In this document: positions 6,673 through 13,179 of the stretch, piece after piece
Layout of the letters: each line of letters opens with the position of its first letter
Position numbering within the stretch: position 1 is the first letter of the stretch
NCBI GenBank assembly: GCA_949739465.1
Contig: CATIYQ010000089.1
Location: forward strand, 1-13,179
From: an uncultured Peptococcaceae bacterium
GTDB taxonomy: Bacteria; Bacillota; Dehalobacteriia; UBA4068; JAAVYR01
Direction: 5' to 3'
DNA length: 13,179 nt
The notes under the pieces: generated by a model
Databases searched by the model: none
What the model was told of the DNA's origin: nothing
What the model saw: the letters and a program-made list of their open reading frames with translations, nothing else
Translations under genes and position numbers: made by a program

Positions 6673-6702
6673 TTGTCTTTTCCTTGGGGGAAGATGTATA
6701 AT
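6673..6702 (+). promoter_or_regulatory. Sigma-A promoter for the comER-like/sbcDC run
   Basis: TTGTCT (6673-6678) is followed after 18 bases by a perfect TATAAT (6697-6702). The predicted start is near 6709, about 55 bases before the ATG at 6764. It is divergent from the glnS promoter, with about 20 bases between the two -35 boxes, and is the only strong promoter seen upstream of sbcD and sbcC. Confidence 0.65.
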
Positions 6703-6763
6703 AGAAAATAGAATAGTAGGCTCTATGAGTGGATTTGAGAGAAAGGCAAAAGGAGTAAGGAAG

Positions 6764-7597
6764 ATGAAACAAAAAGAAATTGGGATTATTGGTTACGGCT
6801 CCATGGGCAAAATGCTTGCTCAGGGCTTTTTACGTCATGGGGTAGCCGCGGAAGATATGGTGATAACAAATCGCCATGCAGAGAAAATGGCAGAGTTGCA
6901 GTCGACTTATCCTGCTGTGACAGCAACAGAAGATAATCGTGCGGCGGCAGCCTGCGCCCATGTTTTCTTATGTGTGGAACCCATGCAAATGGCAGGCGTT
7001 TTAGGTGAAATCAAAGATACGCTGACGGCGGATACGCACTTAATTACCATTGGCGGCGCTGGGGATATGGCAGCATACAGTCAGGCATTTGACGGGGCGA
7101 TTAGCCGCGTTATTCCGACGCTCCTGGCCGAAATCGACCGGGGCTATGCTCTCGTCTCCCACAATGAAAAGGTTGACGAAAGAAATAAATCTTGGCTGGA
7201 AAAAAACCTTGCTCTTATGGGAAAAAACGTTGTATTGCCGGAGGAACAGCTGAAAACATTTATGCAGTTTACCAGCTGCGGTCCTGCCTTTATTGCCGCC
7301 TTATTTGAGCAGTGGCTTACCGCCGGAGAACAAGTATTACCAACAGAAGCGAAAGAAGTCCTTTTTGCCACGCTTCTGGAAACAGTAAGCGGCACGGTAT
7401 CCCTCATGGAGAAAACCCGAATGTCTTTTGCTGAAATGATTGCCCGTGTTGCCACCAAAGGGGGCATTACGGAGCGAGGCGTACAGATATTAGAATCCGG
7501 GCTTGCGCCTGTCTTTGGAGAGCTGACCACGGCTTGCAATGACAGAAACGACATGGCGGCAGGAAAGGTTGCAGCGTCCATTGCTGAGATAAAATAA
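6764..7597 (+). CDS. ProC-family protein of the ComER type (pyrroline-5-carboxylate reductase-like)
   Basis: A 277-residue protein with an N-terminal Rossmann fold: GIIGYGSMG at residues 7-15 is the NAD(P)-binding loop. The C-terminal half is the ProC dimerisation domain. ProC reduces pyrroline-5-carboxylate to proline. Here, however, the catalytic-region motifs differ from classic ProC. The usual MPNTP is replaced by RVIPTLLAE (115-123), the SGSGPA motif reads SCGPAF (171-176), and the SPGGTT motif reads TKGGITERG (231-239). These forms match my recollection of Bacillus ComER, a ProC paralogue encoded next to the late competence genes whose enzymatic role is unclear. The start is the ATG at 6764 behind AAAGGAG; an ATG at 6725 has no ribosome binding site. 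sbcD starts 15 bases after its stop. A true proline-synthesis role remains possible if the genome has no other proC. Confidence 0.82.
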   Translation: MKQKEIGIIGYGSMGKMLAQGFLRHGVAAEDMVITNRHAEKMAELQSTYPAVTATEDNRAAAACAHVFLCVEPMQMAGVLGEIKDTLTADTHLITIGGAGDMAAYSQAFDGAISRVIPTLLAEIDRGYALVSHNEKVDERNKSWLEKNLALMGKNVVLPEEQLKTFMQFTSCGPAFIAALFEQWLTAGEQVLPTEAKEVLFATLLETVSGTVSLMEKTRMSFAEMIARVATKGGITERGVQILESGLAPVFGELTTACNDRNDMAAGKVAASIAEIK

Positions 7598-7612
7598 AAA
7601 GGGAGCGGCAGA

Positions 7613-8854
7613 ATGAGGTTATTGCATACAGCTGATTGGCATTTGGGGAAGCCTCTGGAGGGAAATTCCCGTCTTACCGAGCAACAGCAGTTTTTAGAGG
7701 AGCTGACGGACATCATTGAGGAACGGCAAATTGACGTGTTAATCATAGCGGGAGACGTTTTTGACAGCGTCAATCCTCCTGCCGAAGCAGAAAAGCTGTT
7801 TTACCGTTATTTGCAGCGGTTTATCGGCGCGGGCTGCAAGGCGGTGGTCGCCATTGCCGGCAACCATGACCAGCCGGAGCGGATGGCTGCCGCTTGGGGC
7901 TTGGCGCAGGAGTTAGGTGTTTTTCTCATCGGTTTACCCAATCAATGTGAGAAATTCCGTCAAGGCATGGGGGAAGACGCTCCTGTAAAACTCTTGGATT
8001 GCGGAGAAAATTGGCTGAAACTGCGGCTTATTTCCAGCGGTGAAGATGTTGTTTTTACGGCTTTGCCTTATCTCTCTGAGGCACGGCTTAATGAAGTATT
8101 GTCTGCCAGCTTAGACGATGAACAGGAAATGCAGGCCAATTATTCTGCCCGTTTGGGAGAATTGTGGCGGCAGGCGGTGGCGGAAAGTCAAGATGGGGAA
8201 GCTGTCCAAATTGGCATGGGACATCTCTATGCCTTGGGCGGAGTGGGAAGCGGCAGTGAACGGCAAATCCAGGTAGGGGGCGCTCTCTCTGTCAATAAAG
8301 AGGATTTACCAAAGTTAGACTATATTGCGCTGGGGCATTTGCATGGGATGCAAAAGGTGCGGGGAGGCGCATACCCCAGCTATTATAGCGGCTCTCCTCT
8401 TGGTTATAGTTTTCGGGAGACCAAACAAGAAAAAGGCGTGTTGCTGGTAGATGCGGTAAAGGGACAGAACACGCAAGTAACCTTTCTGCCTTTAACAAGC
8501 GGCTATCCTTTAACGACAGCGGATTTTGCTGATTATAACGCTGCTCTTGCCTGGTGTGAAAACAGCGAGAATCACAATCAATGGGTGAACATCTCTATTG
8601 TGATGCAAACGCCCCTAACAGGATTGGAAATCAAAGCCTTGCGGCAAGCTCACCCGCGGCTGTTGGAAATCCGTCCTGTTTATGCCAATGAATCTCAGAC
8701 CATAGAAGAAAAAGTCTTGCTTTCCAATTTATCGCTGACGGAAAAATTTTGCGGCTTTGTGCAAGCCCAGGAAGGCTGCCAGCCAGAACAGGAATTGGTA
8801 GATTTATTCTTATCTCTGGTTGAAGAAGGGGAGATGCAGGAGGTGACAGAGTAA
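7613..8854 (+). CDS. sbcD: Exonuclease SbcD, Mre11-like nuclease subunit of SbcCD
   Basis: SbcD is the Mn-dependent phosphoesterase of the SbcCD complex, which trims DNA ends and cleaves hairpins at the replication fork. The five metal-binding blocks are present: DWHLGK (residues 8-13), GDVFD (47-51), AGNHDQ (82-87), GHLYALGG (203-210, His204) and ALGHLHG (239-245, His242/His244). The 413-residue length is normal, and the region after about 290 is the family's capping/C-terminal domain. A GGGAG site at 7601-7605 lies 7 bases before the ATG. Its stop overlaps the sbcC start by one base (TAATG), so the two subunits are translationally coupled. The upstream ComER-like gene is 15 bases away and probably shares its transcript. 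Confidence 0.96.
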   Translation: MRLLHTADWHLGKPLEGNSRLTEQQQFLEELTDIIEERQIDVLIIAGDVFDSVNPPAEAEKLFYRYLQRFIGAGCKAVVAIAGNHDQPERMAAAWGLAQELGVFLIGLPNQCEKFRQGMGEDAPVKLLDCGENWLKLRLISSGEDVVFTALPYLSEARLNEVLSASLDDEQEMQANYSARLGELWRQAVAESQDGEAVQIGMGHLYALGGVGSGSERQIQVGGALSVNKEDLPKLDYIALGHLHGMQKVRGGAYPSYYSGSPLGYSFRETKQEKGVLLVDAVKGQNTQVTFLPLTSGYPLTTADFADYNAALAWCENSENHNQWVNISIVMQTPLTGLEIKALRQAHPRLLEIRPVYANESQTIEEKVLLSNLSLTEKFCGFVQAQEGCQPEQELVDLFLSLVEEGEMQEVTE

Positions 8855-11800
8855 TGCGTCCTATTGTTTTACAGTTTTCCGGTCTACATAGCTATATGGA
8901 GGAGCAAACCATTGATTTTTCCGCTTTGGGTGCTTATGGGCTCTTTGGTATATTTGGTCCGACGGGAGCGGGTAAATCTACCATTTTAGACGCCATTACC
9001 CTGGCGCTCTATGGGAAAATCGTCCGCGCTGGCGGAAATCTCAACGGCATTATTCATTTACAGTGCGACAAAGCCCATGTGGCGTTGGAATTTTCTCTGG
9101 GGGAGACCGTCTATGTAGTGGAGCGGCTCTTGGAGCGGGATAAAAAAGATAAGGAAAAGACCAATACCAAGCAATGCCGTCTCTATGACAAAACCCACGA
9201 TACTGTTCTTGCCGATAAAGCCAAACAGGTAGACGGATTGATTTTAGATTTGTTAGGCATTGGCATGGAAGACTTTTGTCGGGCGGTGGTGCTGCCTCAG
9301 GGGAAATTTCAGGAGTTTCTCACTTTGACGGGAAAAGACCGTGGAGAAATGCTGGAAAATATTTTCGGCTTGGAAAAATATGGCGATGGCTTGACAGCGA
9401 AAATTCTTCGCTGCAAAACCCAATTGGATATGACCTTAGCATCACTAAGGGGGGAGCTAATGGCGGTCTCCAGCTATACGGAGGAGGATAAGACGGTAAT
9501 GGAGGCGCAGCTTCTTACTGTGCGGGGACAGACGAAAATCTTAGAGGGTGAAAAGCAAAAGGCGGAAGAAGTCTATCACCGCTGTGAACAATTAGAAAAA
9601 CATGCCAAAGAGCTGCAAGAGACAGAGGCGCTGCTTTCTCAATTGGCGGCAGAACAGCCCCAAATAGACCGTTGGCAAGAAATTCTCGCCAAATTGCAGA
9701 TTTTCCGTTCTTTGCTCCATAGCGTCAATCAGGCGGAGGCGCTGACAGCGCAGCTGGAGGAAGAAAGACCTGTTATCGCTCAGCAAAAAGCAACGTGGGA
9801 ACAATGTGCCAAAGAGCTGGAACGTTTAGAGCAGCAGTCAGCTTCCCTGCCTACTTGGCAAGAGGAAGTGGAACGACTGGAAAAAACAGGAGCTGATTTA
9901 GCCCGTTTGCAGCCTGTTATGGAAGAGCTGGCGGAAATCGTGAAACAAGAGATGATGCTGGCAGCAGATAGCCGGGAAAAACAGACTCAAATGTCTCAGC
10001 TGACCCAAGCTGCCGAAGTGGAAAAAAAACAGATTGAAGGGTTAAAAGAGCAGATTGCGCAAAAAGAAAAAGAAAAAGCCGCTTTGCAAGAGCTGATTAG
10101 TCAGCGGGAATGGATTGCTCGGGGTATCGAACTGCAAAAAAATGACGAACTGCACAGAAAGAATATGGAGCGGGTGCGGGACGATTGTTTGCGCCATGGG
10201 AAAAAAATCAATGATTGCTATGCAGAAATCTGTCATCAGACCCAGCTGTTTTACGGTACGGTGGATAGGGCAATTCCCATTGCCGAAGAATCTGAAAAAA
10301 GCGGGATGCTGACGGAGGAGCAGTTAGCGGCTTATGAGGCGAAAATCAGTCGTTTGTGTTCTCTGGTAGAGGACCGTTTGCAGCAGGCGACTCAGGACCG
10401 AGAAACAGCGGAGCAAAAGGGGAAAGAGCTGGAGCAGCAATATTTGCGGCAGCAGTTGGCGCAGACCTTAATTCCCGGCGAACCTTGCCCTGTTTGCGGC
10501 AGCATCGACCACCCTATGCCGACGGTAACGGACGGTTGCGGGAAAGAGGAATGGGAGCGGCAGAAAGAACATCTGGACGCGTTGAGAAAAGACTATGAGG
10601 AGCATTTGCAATCTCAAGCGAAACTTGCCCAGCAAGGACAACAATTTGCGTCTCTGGCGGAGGAATATCGGACCGTTTATTTGCCGGCGTTTTGCAGTTG
10701 TGAGAAAGAATATCTGGTGGCAACAAACCAATGGCAGCAATGGGAGACGGACTTTGGTAAACGTCACCGCACGTTCTTTGCGGATGTTTGCCGACAGTTG
10801 GAAGAGGCAGATAAACAGTGGCTGGCAGTTACTCGAGAACAAGAGAAACTGAATCAGGATATGAAGTCTTATGAAGAAAGGTTGGATGAGAAGAGGGAGC
10901 AATACCGTAATCTGCAAAGCAGTTTAGAAAAGATTGCTGCTCAACGGGAATTAGGGGAAAAGCAAAAGGACCGCTATGAGAAACAAGTAACGTCTTGCTG
11001 TGAGCAATGGAATCTTCCTGTTGTGACGGAGCTCTCTCAGCTAACCGCTTTTTTGACTCAAATCGGGCGGCAGCTAGAAGAAAAAAAACAGCAGATAGCA
11101 ATGCTTTTGCAAGGGAAAGAGACTGCGGCGGCAGCTTATCAAGAGGCGAATAATGCTTATCAAACCGGTCTGGCCGTGCAGACGGATCGAGAAAAAAACA
11201 GGAATCATTTAAGGGAACTGGTTATGCAAGCGGCAAAGGAAAAAGGCGTGATTACAGAGTCGGAAGCGCCTTGGCAAGAGATTATCCAAGGTATGGCTAT
11301 GCTTGGACAGCAGGAATCAATAGAAAAAAACATTGCGCAATATCAAGAGAGAAAAACTGCCGCTCTGCAAAAGCAAACAGTTTTACAGGAAGCTTTATCC
11401 AAGGGGCATTATGAAGCGGGAGCTTGTGCCAAAGCCGCCGCTCAATATGAAGAAAAAAAGACGGCTTATGACCGGTCTTTAACGGCGGAAGCCGCTCTTG
11501 CTCAGCGATATGAGGATTGCCTGGCAATGCTGGAAAAGAGAAAAGAGCTGACGGCAGAATGCCGCGAAAAAGAAATCCAACTGGAGCGGCTCACCAGGCT
11601 GCAAAAGCTGTGCGCCGGGAAAAAGCTGATTAAATATCTATCTCAGGAATATTTAACGGATATGGCATACGAAGCCTCCCAGCTCTTGGAGGTCCTGACC
11701 AATCACCGTTATAGCTTAGAAGTGGTAGGCAAAGACGGTTTCAAAGAAAACTTCATCATGGCGGACGCTTATAACGGCGGGCAGTTACGTCCGGTGAAAA

Positions 11801-12099
11801 GTCTTTCCGGCGGGGAGACGTTCCTGGTGTCTTTGGCGTTGGCATTGGCGCTTTCCAATAAAATACAGTTAAAGGGTAAATACAGCTTGGATTTTTTCTT
11901 CTTAGATGAAGGATTCGGCACTTTAGATGAAGAAAAACTAGAAGTTGTATTATCAGTGCTAGAAAAGCTGCCTATAGGTAATAAAATGGTAGGTATTATC
12001 ACCCATGTACCCGAACTGAAAACGAGACTTCCCCGTTTCCTGACGGTGTCTCCCGCAGCTCAGGGCAAAAGCAGTCAAATCCAACTGGGGATGAATTAA
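8854..12099 (+). CDS. sbcC: Exonuclease SbcC, Rad50-like ATPase subunit of SbcCD
   Basis: SbcC is the SMC/Rad50-type ATPase that holds and positions DNA for the SbcD nuclease. The 1081 residues have the full architecture. Walker A is GPTGAGKST at 35-43 and the Q-loop region follows (VLPQGKFQEF). Two long coiled-coil arms rich in Glu, Gln and Lys flank the zinc hook Cys-Pro-Val-Cys (Cys545, Cys548). The ABC signature LSGGE is at 984-988, Walker B LDFFFLDE at 1012-1019, the D-loop GFGTLD follows, and the switch His is at 1051. A GGAGGTGA site inside the end of sbcD lies 10 bases from the ATG, which overlaps the sbcD stop by one base. The coiled coil contains several runs of seven or eight A. 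No terminator follows the gene, so transcription may continue into the ANTAR gene. Confidence 0.96.
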   Translation: MRPIVLQFSGLHSYMEEQTIDFSALGAYGLFGIFGPTGAGKSTILDAITLALYGKIVRAGGNLNGIIHLQCDKAHVALEFSLGETVYVVERLLERDKKDKEKTNTKQCRLYDKTHDTVLADKAKQVDGLILDLLGIGMEDFCRAVVLPQGKFQEFLTLTGKDRGEMLENIFGLEKYGDGLTAKILRCKTQLDMTLASLRGELMAVSSYTEEDKTVMEAQLLTVRGQTKILEGEKQKAEEVYHRCEQLEKHAKELQETEALLSQLAAEQPQIDRWQEILAKLQIFRSLLHSVNQAEALTAQLEEERPVIAQQKATWEQCAKELERLEQQSASLPTWQEEVERLEKTGADLARLQPVMEELAEIVKQEMMLAADSREKQTQMSQLTQAAEVEKKQIEGLKEQIAQKEKEKAALQELISQREWIARGIELQKNDELHRKNMERVRDDCLRHGKKINDCYAEICHQTQLFYGTVDRAIPIAEESEKSGMLTEEQLAAYEAKISRLCSLVEDRLQQATQDRETAEQKGKELEQQYLRQQLAQTLIPGEPCPVCGSIDHPMPTVTDGCGKEEWERQKEHLDALRKDYEEHLQSQAKLAQQGQQFASLAEEYRTVYLPAFCSCEKEYLVATNQWQQWETDFGKRHRTFFADVCRQLEEADKQWLAVTREQEKLNQDMKSYEERLDEKREQYRNLQSSLEKIAAQRELGEKQKDRYEKQVTSCCEQWNLPVVTELSQLTAFLTQIGRQLEEKKQQIAMLLQGKETAAAAYQEANNAYQTGLAVQTDREKNRNHLRELVMQAAKEKGVITESEAPWQEIIQGMAMLGQQESIEKNIAQYQERKTAALQKQTVLQEALSKGHYEAGACAKAAAQYEEKKTAYDRSLTAEAALAQRYEDCLAMLEKRKELTAECREKEIQLERLTRLQKLCAGKKLIKYLSQEYLTDMAYEASQLLEVLTNHRYSLEVVGKDGFKENFIMADAYNGGQLRPVKSLSGGETFLVSLALALALSNKIQLKGKYSLDFFFLDEGFGTLDEEKLEVVLSVLEKLPIGNKMVGIITHVPELKTRLPRFLTVSPAAQGKSSQIQLGMN

Positions 12100-12170
12100 C
12101 CTGAACGAAAGCGCAATAAAATGCATATGATAGCAAAAATAAAGGGCTGATAAGGAGGGGTGGCAATAAC

Positions 12171-12755
12171 ATGAGAAAAGAAAAAAACGTGATGATTGTC
12201 ACACCGGATAAAAAATTATTTAAACAGGTTAGCGGTAGTCTTGCGCCGTTGGGTTATCGTGTGGCAGGGGAAGGTAAAGACGGCGCGGGGACGTTAAGGC
12301 TTGCACGCATGCTTTTGCCTCAGTTATTGGTGATAGACGACGATTTGCCGGACCAAAAAGGGTTGGCTATTGGGAAAATCTTGACCAAAGAACAGATTTG
12401 TCCTGTTATTGTCTTTAGCAGTAAATGGCACTATGGCGCGGAGTCCGGTCTGTCGGAAGATCTGCCGGTGGTACTGCCGAAACCACTGCAACAGGAAATG
12501 TTTTTGCAATTTGTTTTTTGCCTGGAGGCTGCCCATGAAAAAATTCTTCGCTTGGAAACAGAACAAGCAAAATTAAGGAAAGATTTAGAAAACAGGAAGA
12601 TAATAGAATGCGCTAAAGGGATTCTTATGGGAGAGAGGGGCTGGACGGAGGCGTCTGCCTATCAATGGCTGCGCGGCGCAGCAATGGAGCGGATGCTGCC
12701 TCTGGCGACACTGGCGAAAGAAATCATTCTGCAATGGGAGAAAGAGAGGAAATAG
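12171..12755 (+). CDS. Response regulator with receiver and ANTAR RNA-binding domains (AmiR/NasT type)
   Basis: This 194-residue protein has a receiver-like domain (about 6-118), a short coiled linker (about 119-138) and a C-terminal ANTAR domain (about 138-190). The ANTAR core 'LENRKIIECAKGILMGERGWTEASAYQWLRGAAM' fits the family consensus, including the AKGILM block. ANTAR proteins bind paired RNA hairpins in leaders and prevent transcription termination. In the receiver, Asp56 (of VIDDDLP) is the expected phospho-acceptor and Lys104-Pro105 is the conserved Lys-Pro. The usual acidic pair after strand 1 is reduced to Thr11-Pro12-Asp13, so classic Mg-dependent phosphorylation is doubtful. AAGGAGG at 12152-12158 is 12 bases before the ATG. 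dapF starts 2 bases after the stop. No sensor kinase is in the window; the RNA target is unknown. Confidence 0.9.
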   Translation: MRKEKNVMIVTPDKKLFKQVSGSLAPLGYRVAGEGKDGAGTLRLARMLLPQLLVIDDDLPDQKGLAIGKILTKEQICPVIVFSSKWHYGAESGLSEDLPVVLPKPLQQEMFLQFVFCLEAAHEKILRLETEQAKLRKDLENRKIIECAKGILMGERGWTEASAYQWLRGAAMERMLPLATLAKEIILQWEKERK

Positions 12756-12757
12756 AG

Positions 12758-13179
12758 ATGCAGTTTACAAAAATGCACGGCTTAGGCAATGACTTTGTCA
12801 TGGTTAATGGCTTTCGAGAGCATCTGCCTGCCGATTTATTGGGCTTTGCGAAAAAAATATGCCATCGCCGTTTGGGCGTAGGGGCAGACGGTTTGATTTT
12901 GCTCCTGCCTTCTGAAAAAGACACCTTGCGGATGCGTATTATTAATTCCGATGGTACAGAGGCAGAAATGTGCGGTAACGGTATTCGTTGCTTTGCCCTC
13001 TTTGCTAAAGAACAAGGATTGGTAACAGAAAATGTCTTTACCGTGGAGACACTGGGTGGTTCTATCGGCATTGAAATCAAAGAGGACAACCTGGTAGCGG
13101 TAGATATGGGACGCCCTGTCCTAGACGCCTCCCACATTCCTGTAGTCGGAGAAGGTGAAATCATTGCCCAACCTATTCA
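12758..13179 (+). CDS. dapF: Diaminopimelate epimerase, N-terminal part (cut by window edge)
   Basis: DapF interconverts LL- and meso-diaminopimelate, giving the lysine precursor and the cross-linking residue of peptidoglycan. The window holds the first 140 codons of a protein normally about 275 residues long, so it is roughly the N-terminal half. Visible family motifs are KMHGLGNDF (5-13), GVGADG (40-45), and NSDGTEAEMCGNGIRC (63-78), in which Cys72 is the first of the two catalytic Cys. The second Cys lies beyond the right edge. The ATG at 12758 follows GAGAGGA (12744-12750), and only 2 bases separate it from the stop of the ANTAR regulator. The two genes are therefore almost certainly co-transcribed and perhaps translationally coupled. 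No frameshift is seen in the visible part. Confidence 0.96.
   Translation, partial: MQFTKMHGLGNDFVMVNGFREHLPADLLGFAKKICHRRLGVGADGLILLLPSEKDTLRMRIINSDGTEAEMCGNGIRCFALFAKEQGLVTENVFTVETLGGSIGIEIKEDNLVAVDMGRPVLDASHIPVVGEGEIIAQPI

Noticed and set aside
7144..7773. Long minus-strand reading frame (209 codons) opposite the ComER-like gene and the start of sbcD
   Set aside because: It is a low-complexity, Ser-rich shadow of two strongly supported genes and has no ribosome binding site or recognisable domain.
8854..12099. SbcCD as a defence system (SMC-like ATPase plus nuclease)
   Set aside because: Domain order, zinc hook, length and the one-base sbcD/sbcC overlap are those of housekeeping SbcCD, and no defence partner genes flank it.
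12096..12131. Weak promoter candidates before the ANTAR gene (TTAACC with TAAAAT, or TATGAT)
   Set aside because: The first pair has only a 15-base spacer and a -35 overlapping the sbcC stop, and the second has no -35; a start here cannot be claimed without transcript data.
1..13179. tRNA, rRNA, CRISPR, insertion sequences, prophage or attachment sites
   Set aside because: No repeats with regular spacing, transposase or integrase motifs, cloverleaf-like sequence or rRNA-like stretches were recognised; the window is filled by intact genes with short intergenic gaps.

Overview
The window reads as ordinary chromosome of a low-to-mid GC Bacillota (Firmicutes). The evidence is the strong AGGAGG-like ribosome binding sites, a YitT/DUF2179 membrane protein, a ComER-type member of the ProC family, a DUF2156 protein next to an Eis-like acetyltransferase, and an ANTAR-domain regulator. 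A partial bile-salt-hydrolase/penicillin-acylase-type gene at the left edge hints at a gut inhabitant. A glutaminyl-tRNA synthetase is present, which many Bacillota lack. I cannot fix the class; an anaerobic Clostridia or Negativicutes lineage is a guess.

Layout. At 1-98 (minus) lies the 5' end of a choloylglycine-hydrolase-family gene. It is divergent from a GNAT acetyltransferase (212-703, plus). A 16-bp bidirectional terminator (705-740) separates that gene from a convergent two-gene minus-strand operon: DUF2156 (2929-1964), then an Eis-like GNAT/SCP2 protein (1940-741). The operon is divergent from lgt-yitT (3059-4803, plus), and the two promoters appear to share one palindromic -10 element near 2994-3001. 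A second perfect-stem terminator (4817-4856) sits between yitT and the convergent glnS (6556-4856, minus). glnS and a ComER/ProC-like gene (6764) are transcribed divergently from an intergenic region with a good promoter in each direction. The plus-strand run comER-like - sbcD - sbcC - ANTAR regulator - dapF (cut by the right edge) follows with short gaps and no visible terminator inside, so partial or full co-transcription is likely.

Functions. Lgt makes lipoproteins, SbcCD processes DNA ends and hairpins, GlnRS charges tRNA-Gln, and DapF makes meso-diaminopimelate for lysine and peptidoglycan. The ANTAR protein probably binds RNA hairpins to control antitermination. Its receiver keeps the phospho-acceptor Asp and the conserved Lys but has a depleted acidic pocket.

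I found no tRNA, rRNA, CRISPR array, insertion sequence, phage gene or defence island, and nothing that I would call a new multi-gene system. The points most worth a second look are the ANTAR regulator wedged between sbcC and dapF, the ComER-like/sbcCD linkage, the shared divergent promoter, and the unusual glnS start.
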